Part shown: one piece after another, positions 10,581 through 19,519 of the stretch
Layout: each line of letters opens with the position of its first letter
Position numbering within the stretch: the stretch's first letter is position 1
Assembly: GCA_015863195.1 (NCBI GenBank)
Contig: JACBXO010000001.1
Coordinates: 248,001-312,000, forward strand
DNA: 64,000 nucleotides
Source: Aerococcaceae bacterium DSM 111022
GTDB lineage: Bacteria > Bacillota > Bacilli > Lactobacillales > Aerococcaceae
Direction: 5' to 3'
Program-made: the position numbers and the translations under genes
The notes under the pieces: model-generated
Told to the model about the DNA's origin: nothing
The model's input: the letters and a program-made list of their open reading frames with translations, nothing else
Database searches by the model: none

Positions 10581-12203
10581 TTAAACCAGTAATTGAACCA
10601 TGACACTAAACACGGAAAGGAGTATGCCAGTTATCAAGACATAATAAAGGGAAACTTTATAAATTTTACCTGTTTCATTTTCTGCTTCTGCGGTTGTGGA
10701 TCCTAGAATAACATTAGAGGGGCCAATCGCATTACCAATGGAAACGCCGGCTGATTGGCTGGCGACCATATGGTTGAGGCTGAGATCAGGTAATATAGAA
10801 ACGATACTTTCATGAATGGGGACAAATAACATATTCCCCGATGTTGCGGACGATGTCATAAAAGCACCAAATATACCAATCCATGGTGCAATAGCTGAGT
10901 AAATTAGGGGTGTGGACACTTCGGCGATACCTAGACCCAACACTGTGTTTGAACCAGAGTGTGTTAAAACCTGTGATAGTATCAAGAAAGTGGTCACAGC
11001 GAGTGACGGCGAAATGGCATCGGAGTACAGATTTTTAAAGATGCGCTGTACTTTTACAGAGCGATAAGCGCCTTTATGCTGATAATAAAAATAGGCGAAA
11101 ATCGTTGATATTAAGAGATAAAAGGCGGCCGAGGTGAAAATCGAAATGGGTGCGTAGGGCGTTTCCTCGGGCGTGACGAATTGGTAGCCAGTGGTGATTT
11201 CGGCGAAAGAAAAATTACCGACCGTGAACTGGCCGAGCCAGTCGGTAATTGGCGGGATGCCGAGGGCGATAATCGACGTGACGGTGAGGAAATAGTAGGG
11301 CATGAAAGCGTCGTTTAACGTTAATGCCAGGCTGTCATCGGTTTCCTCGAGCAGGTCATCGTCGGCGTTTTCCATAATTGGCGAGTCGCTAGATAGGCCG
11401 TCATCTTCTTTGTAACGCTTCGTTTTTGTCAGTAAAATAGCAGCGCCAACGGCGATAATACCGGGAAGGACGACGGATAAATTGGGATTGAAAAGGCCCA
11501 TCAATAATTGCCCGCCACCTTGAATCGTCGAAATTAGTAAAATCGCAGGTAGGGCATGTTTAATGGCCTTAAATTTTCCGTAAAGATAAGTAACGAATAG
11601 CGTGCCAACAATATTGGCGGCCCAAAGCATCAGATTCAGTAATAAGACGGCCATCATTTCATTGTCGAGGTTGACGAGTTCAGTGGTAATGTCCCACCCG
11701 ATACCAAACGCGGCAAACATATTAGACCAGCCGGTTGCGATGAGTGTAATGATGACGGAATAGGCTGGTTTGACGCCGATTGAAATCAAAAAGGGCGCTG
11801 CGATAGCAATCGGGGCACCAAAACCTGAAACACCTTGTAGAAATGAACTAAACACCCAGCCAAAAAAGAGAATTAAAAATAAACGGTTTTCACTAAAATT
11901 AACAATACCTTCTTTGATTGCTTTAAATGCGCCAGCTTTTTTGGAGACATGGTAAAACAGTAAGGCAGTCCAGACTACCAACAATATTTCGACCGAGTCC
12001 CAGAGACCTTTACCTAGTGAAACCCACAGTCCGTTTACGGGTAATTTAAAAATAAAGACGGAAGTGACTACGGCAGAAACGAGCGACAATGCACCTGCTT
12101 TAGCGGCGGGCATTTGTTTAAATACGAGTAAGACCAATAGAATCATCATCGGAATTAAAGCGGTTATAAATGATAAAATCGAAATCGGTAATGAGTGATC
12201 CAT
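10581..12203 (-). CDS. L-lactate permease, LctP family
   Basis: LctP-family carriers move lactate or glycolate with protons across the membrane. The 540-residue protein is almost wholly hydrophobic, with about 12-14 membrane segments. It has the family motif GVSGFGAPIAIAAPFL near residue 125 and the closing region AIGPSNVILGSTTA near residue 495. The middle carries a charged loop rich in Asp and Glu (about residues 270-295). The start follows GGAGGAATT. The gene is transcribed alone, towards the 41-bp repeat array. The upstream region holds TTTTGGTA and TACCAAAA arms that could be an operator. Confidence 0.88.
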   Translation of the reverse strand: MDHSLPISILSFITALIPMMILLVLLVFKQMPAAKAGALSLVSAVVTSVFIFKLPVNGLWVSLGKGLWDSVEILLVVWTALLFYHVSKKAGAFKAIKEGIVNFSENRLFLILFFGWVFSSFLQGVSGFGAPIAIAAPFLISIGVKPAYSVIITLIATGWSNMFAAFGIGWDITTELVNLDNEMMAVLLLNLMLWAANIVGTLFVTYLYGKFKAIKHALPAILLISTIQGGGQLLMGLFNPNLSVVLPGIIAVGAAILLTKTKRYKEDDGLSSDSPIMENADDDLLEETDDSLALTLNDAFMPYYFLTVTSIIALGIPPITDWLGQFTVGNFSFAEITTGYQFVTPEETPYAPISIFTSAAFYLLISTIFAYFYYQHKGAYRSVKVQRIFKNLYSDAISPSLAVTTFLILSQVLTHSGSNTVLGLGIAEVSTPLIYSAIAPWIGIFGAFMTSSATSGNMLFVPIHESIVSILPDLSLNHMVASQSAGVSIGNAIGPSNVILGSTTAEAENETGKIYKVSLYYVLITGILLSVFSVMVQLLV

Positions 12204-12291
12204 AATTCCTCCTTTTGGTAATTGATTGTTTATTTTTATACCAATATACTACCAAAATGACCCGTGGAAATATAATTATATGACTTTTAAA

Positions 12292-12340
12292 TAAAAAAAC
12301 TCTACTCTCACCAAAATGATTTTTCTGGCGAAAGTAGAGC
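12292..12340 (-). terminator. Terminator of the glycerophosphodiesterase gene
   Basis: On the minus strand CTCTACTTTCGCCA pairs with TGGTGAGAGTAGAG (one mismatch) and is followed by seven T. Confidence 0.8.
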
Positions 12341-12347
12341 ATAGATA

Positions 12348-13274
12348 TTATAAAGAGAAATTTCTAACGCCTTCTTCAATCATGACACGGTTTAATAATT
12401 CTGGATTATCCGTCATGATTCCGTCAACACCTTGGCGAATTAAGTAACGCATCGTCGGTTCATCATTGATTGTCCAATAATAAACTTCAATACCACGCCG
12501 ACGGTTTGTTTCAATAATTTGCTTTGAAGCAAGGTTCAAGCCAGACTGCTTTGTCGGTAATTGCAGCGAATCAGCTTTCAGTTCGGCTAGCCCATTTAAG
12601 CCGAGGACAAGTTTGGTAACGTATGGTGTCGCAAATTGTGTACCAGCTCCGATCGCAACTCTGCCACCTGATACTTCTTGGAATCGTTGAATGATGCGGT
12701 CGTCGAAACTGCCAAGCACAACTAAATCTTCCATGTTGTGCTTTTGGATTAAACGCCACATCTCTTGAATCATTGCTTCATATAGTTCAAGATAATTATC
12801 ATCTTTTAATTCAACAACCGCGCGTGTATTGGGGAAAGTTTCAAAAATTTCCTCAATCGTTGCTAGTTTTACACCTTGACCCTCATATAAAGCATTCCCT
12901 TGTTGATCGCGGAAATTTGCTCCTGCATCCAATGATTTGATTTCTTCCAGTGTCATTTCGTTAATAACACCACGACCATCGGTAATACGGTCAACTGTTG
13001 GGTCGTGACTGGCAATTAAATGTCCGTCACTTGTAATATGGACATCATATTCTAAAATATCTGCACCAGCGGCTAATGATTTGGCGAATGCTTCCAGTGT
13101 TTCTTCAGGAGCTAATTGGCCTCCACCACGGTGGGCGATATTATAAGGTTTTCTACTATCTTCTTTAAAAAGTGGCATGACTTGGCGTTTTTTGTTTGGC
13201 CATAAATAGATGATGAGCCAAATAGGGAAAATAATAGTTAAAACGACTTTTATAAATTTCTTGATATTTTTCAT
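12348..13274 (-). CDS. Glycerophosphodiester phosphodiesterase with membrane anchor
   Basis: GDPD enzymes hydrolyse glycerophosphodiesters to glycerol-3-phosphate and an alcohol. The 308-residue protein has an N-terminal transmembrane segment (about residues 8-25), then a complete GDPD barrel. The catalytic pair is in NIAHRGGGQLAPEET and ASHDPTVDR, the metal ligands in LEYDVHIT, and the strand motif AVVELKDD follows. The C-terminal WTINDEPTMRYLIRQGVDGIMTDNP is typical. The anchor suggests action on lipid or teichoic acid head groups at the membrane. The next gene upstream on this strand is a PAP2 phosphatase with its own terminator, so the two are separate units. Confidence 0.9.
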   Translation of the reverse strand: MKNIKKFIKVVLTIIFPIWLIIYLWPNKKRQVMPLFKEDSRKPYNIAHRGGGQLAPEETLEAFAKSLAAGADILEYDVHITSDGHLIASHDPTVDRITDGRGVINEMTLEEIKSLDAGANFRDQQGNALYEGQGVKLATIEEIFETFPNTRAVVELKDDNYLELYEAMIQEMWRLIQKHNMEDLVVLGSFDDRIIQRFQEVSGGRVAIGAGTQFATPYVTKLVLGLNGLAELKADSLQLPTKQSGLNLASKQIIETNRRRGIEVYYWTINDEPTMRYLIRQGVDGIMTDNPELLNRVMIEEGVRNFSL

Positions 13275-13310
13275 AGCGACTCCTTTGATTGATTTAATAA
13301 TTTAATTATA

Positions 13311-13344
13311 CAAAAAATTCTCTATCCTGAACCAGATAGAGAAT
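13311..13344 (-). terminator. Terminator of the PAP2 phosphatase gene
   Basis: ATTCTCTATC pairs with GATAGAGAAT. On the minus strand a T run follows (A run at 13311-13317). Confidence 0.8.
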
Positions 13345-13350
13345 GAATCG

Positions 13351-13977
13351 TTAGAAAAAATTTTTATAAGCCTTCAGTCCTAATCCAAAACTAAATAATC
13401 CCACCAGATAACCGGCAATAACATCTGTAAAGTAATGTACCCCCAGATACATTCTTGTAAATCCAATAAATAAAATGAAAACTAAAGCAAAAGAAATGAT
13501 TATATGTTTGTATTTTGTTAGATTGAAGATATGAATCAGTGTAAATGCAATCATTAAACTCACCAAGACAACTGAAGCAGAATGTCCACTCGGAAATGAG
13601 GGAGACGTTTCTTGGACAAGTCTGAAATCAATGGGCGGTCGGTTGCGTTCGACGATTGCTTTTAGTCCTGGATTTAAAATCAATAATCCGACAATATGCA
13701 CACTAGCATACCAAAGCGATAATCCCCATGATTGCTTCGATAAATAGATAAATAATGACATAATGGTCACAGTTAAAATGATATTGATTGGAGCGAGTAA
13801 ATCAGTCACCCAAGTAACAATCGGTGTGAATTGATCATTTCTGAGTCCAAAAATATGAGTTAACAAAGATTCATCAAAAGTGGTAACTAACGAACCAGAA
13901 AAGATAACAAAAACCGCAATAAATATAAATAATAACGCAATTAAGATAATATTGGTGTTTTTAGAAAATTGTTTCAA
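13351..13977 (-). CDS. PAP2-family lipid phosphatase
   Basis: A membrane phosphatase of 208 residues with about five or six transmembrane segments. The three PAP2 signature blocks are present: KAIVERNRPP, FPSGHSA with the catalytic histidine, and TRMYLGVHYFTD with the second histidine and aspartate. In Firmicutes such enzymes act on undecaprenyl diphosphate or phosphatidylglycerophosphate; sequence alone does not separate these. A glycerophosphodiesterase lies downstream, so lipid phosphate turnover is a shared theme. Confidence 0.88.
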   Translation of the reverse strand: MKQFSKNTNIILIALLFIFIAVFVIFSGSLVTTFDESLLTHIFGLRNDQFTPIVTWVTDLLAPINIILTVTIMSLFIYLSKQSWGLSLWYASVHIVGLLILNPGLKAIVERNRPPIDFRLVQETSPSFPSGHSASVVLVSLMIAFTLIHIFNLTKYKHIIISFALVFILFIGFTRMYLGVHYFTDVIAGYLVGLFSFGLGLKAYKNFF

Positions 13978-14132
13978 CTATTTAACCTCGTTTCATATTA
14001 AGCTATCTTAGCATTATATAATTTATTTTCAAAGAGTTTGGGATAAAAGTATGAAAACTTTATGCCTTAAGTGCAATTTACTGCGAATTTAGGTATAATA
14101 GGTGCGTTAGTAAATAGGAGAGTTGGTATTAA

Positions 14133-14351
14133 ATGAATCAAACTTTTTATGAGTATATGATGCGCTTTGCCGATCCAGAGGGTAGAGACCCAATGACACG
14201 ATTAGCAAATGCGATGCATCAGGATATTGCGTTTCCAAAACATAGTGATGATTTTGACAAAATCTCACGTTATTTAGAATCAAGCCCAGAATACGGTAAA
14301 TTATTAGTCACTTTTGATGTCGCTTGGTCGAATTATCAATTTGAATTTTAA
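14133..14351 (+). CDS. YozE family small protein (UPF0346)
   Basis: A 72-residue protein with the YozE pattern: FYEYMMRFADPEGRDPMTRLANAM, with FPKHSDDFDKISRYLE later in the chain. The family has a SAM-like helical fold and no known biochemical role. GGAGAG precedes the ATG, and a TATAAT box lies at 14094-14099. Directly downstream, 20 bp on, is deoD, so the two may be co-transcribed. Confidence 0.85.
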   Translation: MNQTFYEYMMRFADPEGRDPMTRLANAMHQDIAFPKHSDDFDKISRYLESSPEYGKLLVTFDVAWSNYQFEF

Positions 14352-14377
14352 AAATAAAATATAAAGGAGAAATGACT

Positions 14378-15097
14378 ATGTCAGTACATATTGCAGCTAA
14401 AAAAGGAGATATTGCGCCATTCGTATTATTCCCAGGAGACCCATTACGTGCGAAATTTATCGCAGAAAACTTCTTAGAGGATGTAACTCAATATAATACG
14501 GTTAGAAATATGTTTGGTTATACAGGAACTTATGAAGGAGTTCGTGTTTCTGTTCAAGGTTCAGGAATGGGTATTCCTTCAGCAATGATTTATGCTGAGG
14601 AGTTATTCCAAGAATATGACGTTCAAGGAATTATCCGTATTGGATCAATTGGTGCGATGAAAGAAGAAGTGAATGTGCGAGATATCGTATTTGGCCAAGG
14701 TGCTACAACGGATTCATCTGTACTACACAATACTTTTAACGGACAAGTACACTATTCAGCGATTAGTGACTTTGAATTATTAGATACTGCTTATCATATT
14801 GCGGCAGAATCAGTACCTGCTGAAACAATTCATGTTGGAAATGTCTTATCTTCAGACCGTTTCTATAATGAAGAAATGAATAAAGCAAAATTAGCTCGTT
14901 ACGGTGTTTTAGGGGTTGAAATGGAAGCGGCTGGTTTATATGCGGTTGCTGCCAAACATGGACGTAAAGCATTAGCTTTATGTACTGTATCTGACCACAT
15001 TTTAACGGGTGAAGAAACAACGGCAGAAGAACGTCAAAATACATTTACACAAATGATGGAGATTGCTTTAAAAACAGTTAAACAATTAAGTGCCTAA
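14378..15097 (+). CDS. deoD: Purine nucleoside phosphorylase, DeoD type
   Basis: DeoD cleaves purine nucleosides with phosphate to free base and ribose-1-phosphate. The protein has 239 residues from this start, the hexameric-type length. It has the phosphate site GDPLRAKFIAENFL, GSGMGIPSAMIYAEEL, the ribose-binding VEMEAAGLY and the catalytic aspartate in TVSDH. I preferred the second ATG at 14378 because AAGGAGA at 14364-14370 is correctly spaced for it and only 1 bp from the ATG at 14372. Confidence 0.96.
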   Translation: MSVHIAAKKGDIAPFVLFPGDPLRAKFIAENFLEDVTQYNTVRNMFGYTGTYEGVRVSVQGSGMGIPSAMIYAEELFQEYDVQGIIRIGSIGAMKEEVNVRDIVFGQGATTDSSVLHNTFNGQVHYSAISDFELLDTAYHIAAESVPAETIHVGNVLSSDRFYNEEMNKAKLARYGVLGVEMEAAGLYAVAAKHGRKALALCTVSDHILTGEETTAEERQNTFTQMMEIALKTVKQLSA

Positions 15098-15126
15098 TTA
15101 GTCAAAATAAAGAAAGAAGTGTTTCA

Positions 15127-16593
15127 ATGAAACGAAGACCGTTTAAATGGTCTACATTGCTGATTGTGGGACTATTAGCGGCGAATATCATCTTTATTGG
15201 TGTGAACCGTCCGGTAATTGCTCAAGGGATCGATTGGCTATTTGGTAATGAACAACAAGAAACATTATCAGATGATGACTATGCGACGATTCAACAAGTT
15301 TATGATTCAATCCAAGCCTTATATATAGAAGACTTAGACAAAGAAGCATTAGTTCAAGGAGCCCTAAAAGGGATGGTTGAGGCGACAGGAGACCCCTATT
15401 CGGAGTTTTTAAATCCTGACCAAGCTGAAGAGATGACCAATGATGTTGAAGGATCATTTACAGGAATTGGTGTTCAATTCCAAATGATTGACGAAGTACC
15501 AACTATTATCGCACCCATTGAAGGCACACCTGCTAGTGAAGTTGGATTACTGCCAAATGACGTGATTTTAGAAGCGGACGGCGAAGAATTAACGGGAATG
15601 GATACGAATGAAATTGTTAATTTAATTCGTGGTGAAGTCGGTTCAACCGTTGATTTAGTTATCGGACGTGGGGAACAAACTTTTGACGTGACTATTGAAC
15701 GTGCTGAAATTCCAATCGTAACCGTAACAGGTGAAATCGACGAAGAAAGTCCAGAAACTGGTTATGTAAATATTACTCAGTTCAACGGAACGACAACAGA
15801 AGAATTAGAAACGGTTATCACTGATCTACGTGAACAAGGGGCGACAGAGTTTGTCTTTGACTTACGTTATAATCCAGGTGGATTATTAGATCAAGTCTTA
15901 CTAATTAGTAATATGTTCCTTGAAGATGGCGAAAATATCATGCAAATGGAAGAATCGAATTCACAAAAAACGGTTTATACAGCCAATGATGATGAATATG
16001 GTGACTTCCAAATTGATGAACCTTATGTTTTCTTAATTAATGAAGGTAGTGCAAGTGCTAGTGAAATTCTAGCTGCCGCAGTTAATGAAAATAATGACAC
16101 ACCATTAATTGGTCAAACAACATTTGGTAAAGGTTCCGTTCAGTCAGTTATTCCACAAGGGGAATATGGTGACTTGAAAATAACGATTGCTAAATGGTTA
16201 ACGGCAGATGGCGTTTGGATTCATGAAGAAGGTGTTGCGGCTACGGAAGAAGTTGACCCTAACCCATTAGAAGGGGCAATTTTATTAAATTCAAGTGATA
16301 CTTTCCAATTAGGCGATTCTGAACCAGGTGTTCAAACAATCGGAACCACTTTAGAATTACTTGAGTATGATTTAGAAACAACCGAATACTTCGATGAATC
16401 AATGGAAACAGCCGTTAAAGCATTCCAAAGCGAACATGGCCTTGAAGAAACGGGCATCGTTACTGGAGACACCGCAAATAAATTTAATGAAGAAGGACGT
16501 CGTTTATTAGAGGAAATTGATCCTCAATATGACCGTGCCGTTGAAGTTTTAAAAGAAAGCAATGCTGTTGAGGAATTAGACGAAGCAGCATAA
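15127..16593 (+). CDS. C-terminal processing serine protease, S41 family (CtpA-like)
   Basis: Membrane-anchored exported protease of 488 residues. An N-terminal signal anchor (about residues 7-27) is followed by a PDZ domain (about residues 95-190), where GLLPNDVILEADGEEL is visible. The S41 domain has the catalytic serine in NEGSASASEILA and the lysine in TFGKGSVQS. The last 100 residues contain a peptidoglycan-binding-1 domain (AVKAFQSEHGLEETGIVTGD). CtpA proteases trim cell-envelope proteins and regulators. It starts 30 bp after deoD. Confidence 0.93.
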   Translation: MKRRPFKWSTLLIVGLLAANIIFIGVNRPVIAQGIDWLFGNEQQETLSDDDYATIQQVYDSIQALYIEDLDKEALVQGALKGMVEATGDPYSEFLNPDQAEEMTNDVEGSFTGIGVQFQMIDEVPTIIAPIEGTPASEVGLLPNDVILEADGEELTGMDTNEIVNLIRGEVGSTVDLVIGRGEQTFDVTIERAEIPIVTVTGEIDEESPETGYVNITQFNGTTTEELETVITDLREQGATEFVFDLRYNPGGLLDQVLLISNMFLEDGENIMQMEESNSQKTVYTANDDEYGDFQIDEPYVFLINEGSASASEILAAAVNENNDTPLIGQTTFGKGSVQSVIPQGEYGDLKITIAKWLTADGVWIHEEGVAATEEVDPNPLEGAILLNSSDTFQLGDSEPGVQTIGTTLELLEYDLETTEYFDESMETAVKAFQSEHGLEETGIVTGDTANKFNEEGRRLLEEIDPQYDRAVEVLKESNAVEELDEAA

Positions 16594-16600
16594 TGAATTC

Positions 16601-16646
16601 AGCCGAATGGATGTGCAAGACAGGCATTCATTCTGCTGTTTTTTCA
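16601..16646 (+). terminator. Probable imperfect terminator after the S41 protease gene
   Basis: CAGCCGAATGGATG pairs with CATTCATTCTGCTG with two mismatches and is followed by six T. The ribosome site of rbgA follows closely. Confidence 0.55.
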
Positions 16647-16665
16647 TGAAAAGGAGAGTGAAAAG

Positions 16666-17520
16666 ATGAGTAATATCCAATGGTTTCCCGGACACATGGC
16701 CAAAGCGCGCCGTGAAGTAACGGAGAAATTACCAATGGTAGACGTTGTTATTGAACTAGTCGATGCGCGTATTCCATTATCAAGCCGAAATCCATTAATT
16801 GACGAAATTACCCAAAATAAGCGGAAAGTTATCGTCCTGAACAAAGCGGACCTGGCTGATTCTAAACTAACAAATCAATGGATTCAGCACCTTCAAACAG
16901 AAGATATGCCCGTCGTCGCAGTCGATGCTCAGCATAATAAGGGCATCAAGCAATTGCAACAAGTGATTACTAAAATGATGGCGCCATATTTTGAAGAACA
17001 GAAGAAAAAAGGGGTAAAACCGCGTGCCATCCGATTAATGATTATCGGAATCCCAAATGTTGGTAAATCAACGATTATTAATCGTTTTGTCGGTAAAAAC
17101 CAAGCCCAAACGGGAAATAAACCCGGTGTAACCAAACAACAACGTTGGTTAAAAATCGGACGTGACTTTGAATTATTAGATACACCTGGTATTTTATGGC
17201 CAAAATTCGAAGACCCAGATGTTGGTAAAAAGCTTGCTATCACAGGCGCAATCAAAGATTCATTATTACATATGGATGACTTAGCCCTGTATTTAATCGA
17301 TTATATGCGCTTAAATTATCCAGAACAATTACAAACGCGTTATAAGATTACGGCTCAGGACATGGAAGAACTAACTTCGGTTGATTTATTGTTGAAAATT
17401 ACGAAAAACCTTGGTTTAAAAGATAATTATGACGAAGCGAGTTTACGTATGATGGTCGATTACCGTCAAAATCGTTTAGGTGAAGTAACTTTAGACATTC
17501 CAGAAGTGAGTCCTTTATGA
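16666..17520 (+). CDS. rbgA: Ribosome biogenesis GTPase RbgA (YlqF)
   Basis: RbgA is a GTPase needed for late assembly of the 50S subunit. The 284-residue protein has the circularly permuted order of the family: the G4 motif LNKAD comes before the P-loop GIPNVGKSTI, which is followed by the G3 motif DTPGILWP. The N-terminal SSRNPLIDEI is typical, as is the C-terminal RNA-binding helical domain. The stop overlaps the start of rnhB by 4 bp (ATGA). rbgA-rnhB-dprA-topA is a familiar Firmicute gene order. Confidence 0.96.
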   Translation: MSNIQWFPGHMAKARREVTEKLPMVDVVIELVDARIPLSSRNPLIDEITQNKRKVIVLNKADLADSKLTNQWIQHLQTEDMPVVAVDAQHNKGIKQLQQVITKMMAPYFEEQKKKGVKPRAIRLMIIGIPNVGKSTIINRFVGKNQAQTGNKPGVTKQQRWLKIGRDFELLDTPGILWPKFEDPDVGKKLAITGAIKDSLLHMDDLALYLIDYMRLNYPEQLQTRYKITAQDMEELTSVDLLLKITKNLGLKDNYDEASLRMMVDYRQNRLGEVTLDIPEVSPL

Positions 17521-18299
17521 AACAATTAACGATTAGTCAAATTAAAGCACAATTAGCTGAAATAGAAATGTTGGATGATCCTTTTTTTGATTCATTAATA
17601 GAAGATCCGCGTAAAGGTGTTCAGACGGCGATAAAATCCAGAAAAAGGCAAATTCAAAAGCAACTAGATTTAGTTGAAGCGCATCATCAAAAATTAAACT
17701 ATGAACGCCAATTAAAAACTCAAGGTATCCAGTATATTGCTGGACTTGACGAAGTGGGGCGTGGTCCTTTAGCGGGTCCGGTTGTAGCAGCGAGTGTTGT
17801 TTTACCGGACAACTGCGACGCGTTACTTGGGGTCAACGATTCCAAGCAGTTAAGCCATGAGCAACGCATGATTTTTGCTGAATTAATTAAAGAAGTGGCT
17901 CTGGACTACGGTTATGGCGTGGTTGAGGCGCGTGAAATTGATGAAGCGAATATTTATCAAGCGACTAAAATGGCGATGGAACGCTCGATTAGTCAGTTGA
18001 AATTTAAGCCTGATTATTTATTAATTGATGCGATGGAATTACAAAATGGTATTCCGCAGCAGTCGATTATTAAAGGGGACGCGAATTCGTTGAGCATTGC
18101 AGCTGCCAGTATTTTAGCGAAAGTCTTCCGGGATCAAGTGATGATGGACTATCATGACTTGTATCCAGAGTATGGTTTTAATAGCAATATGGGTTACGGA
18201 ACCAAGCAGCATTTGGAGGCATTGGAGACGTTTGGTTATTTACCGATTCACCGTCAGAGCTTCAAACCGGTTCCGGATATGCAGGCGCGTAAAATTTAG
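17517..18299 (+). CDS. rnhB: Ribonuclease HII
   Basis: RNase HII removes single ribonucleotides and RNA from RNA-DNA hybrids. The 260-residue protein has an extra N-terminal region of about 70 residues before the catalytic core, as in other Firmicutes. The active-site pair is in AGLDEVGRGPLAGP, with further acidic residues in LLIDAM and the C-terminal part. It overlaps rbgA by 4 bp, so translation is probably coupled. Confidence 0.96.
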   Translation: MKQLTISQIKAQLAEIEMLDDPFFDSLIEDPRKGVQTAIKSRKRQIQKQLDLVEAHHQKLNYERQLKTQGIQYIAGLDEVGRGPLAGPVVAASVVLPDNCDALLGVNDSKQLSHEQRMIFAELIKEVALDYGYGVVEAREIDEANIYQATKMAMERSISQLKFKPDYLLIDAMELQNGIPQQSIIKGDANSLSIAAASILAKVFRDQVMMDYHDLYPEYGFNSNMGYGTKQHLEALETFGYLPIHRQSFKPVPDMQARKI

Positions 18300-18484
18300 A
18301 ATAATATTTTTGGCGTTTGAGCACTTTTCAATTGAAATTTGCATTTAATTTACTGGAATATTTATAAATTTTAATGATATTTCAATGTCATATTTTCAAA
18401 AAAAATTAAAAAACTTTATTAAAAATGACTCTTTTTTTCAACTTTTTGAAGAAAAGGGTTATTTATATATAGGGGGGATTTTTA

Positions 18485-19387
18485 ATGGAAATGACATTGA
18501 AGGAATTGTTAATTTGGTTGATGAAGCAAGGTGTGTCGTATCAGCAGTTGTTGGTGTATTTGAAGAAGTTTATTAAGTTTGACCGTCAGTTTAATCGATT
18601 TAATATGGCGGATTTGAAGAAAATCCATGAGTCGTTGAGATATGTCGATGTTGGAAAGAAGCCTGAATTGAATTTTTATATTACCCAAGCTGAGTTGGCT
18701 GAGGTAAAAAAGCTGGCAGCGCAGACCTTTATGATTGGGGAGTCGGTTTATCCTGAGGCGTGGTTGCATTTGCCGCAGCCGCCGATTGTGTTATTTTATG
18801 CGGGGGATTTGGAATTGTTGAAGTTGCCGAATGTGTCTATAATTGGGATTCCGGAGGTGACAGATTATGGTAAAAAGATTACGCATGATTTGACAAAGGC
18901 GATTTGTGAGCATCATATTTGTGTGGTGTCGGGTTTAGGGGCTGGTGTGGATCAAATTGTGCATCAAACGGCGATTCGTGAGGGTGGCTGGACGATTGGT
19001 ATTTTGGCTGGTGGACTGAATCATTATTTTCCGCGGACGAATATGCCTTTGCAGGAAGAAATGAAAGAAAATCAGTTGGTTATTTCTGAATATTTACCGG
19101 ATAAGGCGATTGAAAAGCATCATTTTATTATGCGTAACCGCTTGGTCGCAGGACTGACGCCGGTGACAGTGGTGATTGAAGCTAAAAATGGGGGTGGCAG
19201 TTTAGTGACGGCGAATTATGCGGTACAATTTGATAAAGAATTATTAGTCTTACCTGGCCGAATTACCGATCCACAGGCTAAAGGGTGTAATGAACTGATC
19301 TATAATGGTGCTACACCAATCGTTTCGGTGCCTCAAGCGATGCGTGAAATTTATGAAATTTTAAGTGCGCAACGGGTTGTGAATTGA
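18485..19387 (+). CDS. dprA: DNA processing protein DprA
   Basis: DprA binds incoming single-stranded DNA and loads RecA in natural transformation. The 300-residue protein has a helical N-terminal part and the DprA Rossmann fold: VVSGLGAGVDQIVHQTA, GILAGGLNHYFPRTN and the late block MRNRLVAGLTPVTVVIEA. The strand that usually reads VG.R..T.YG here reads IGIPEVTDYG, so the common arginine is a proline. No C-terminal winged helix is evident. The start at 18485 follows an unusual all-G ribosome site, GGGGGG at 18472-18477. The 185 bp upstream are very AT-rich and hold no gene I can support. Confidence 0.9.
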   Translation: MEMTLKELLIWLMKQGVSYQQLLVYLKKFIKFDRQFNRFNMADLKKIHESLRYVDVGKKPELNFYITQAELAEVKKLAAQTFMIGESVYPEAWLHLPQPPIVLFYAGDLELLKLPNVSIIGIPEVTDYGKKITHDLTKAICEHHICVVSGLGAGVDQIVHQTAIREGGWTIGILAGGLNHYFPRTNMPLQEEMKENQLVISEYLPDKAIEKHHFIMRNRLVAGLTPVTVVIEAKNGGGSLVTANYAVQFDKELLVLPGRITDPQAKGCNELIYNGATPIVSVPQAMREIYEILSAQRVVN

Positions 19388-19519
19388 GTCTCATTTTTAA
19401 AATAAAAATCTTTTTCAGTTGACAAGTTTTAAAATTCATCGTACATTGTCAAGGAACATATTTGGCGAGTCGTTTTTTGAGGGCCACCATTTAAATAAAA
19501 GAAAAGGAGTGGGTAATGT

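Noticed and set aside
12118-12342. Minus-strand 74-codon frame before the lactate permease
   Set aside because: Overlaps the permease start region in another frame and contains the terminator of the upstream gene.
18385-18576. 63-codon frame before and inside dprA
   Set aside because: Overlaps dprA in another frame and lacks a ribosome site; the region is simply AT-rich.
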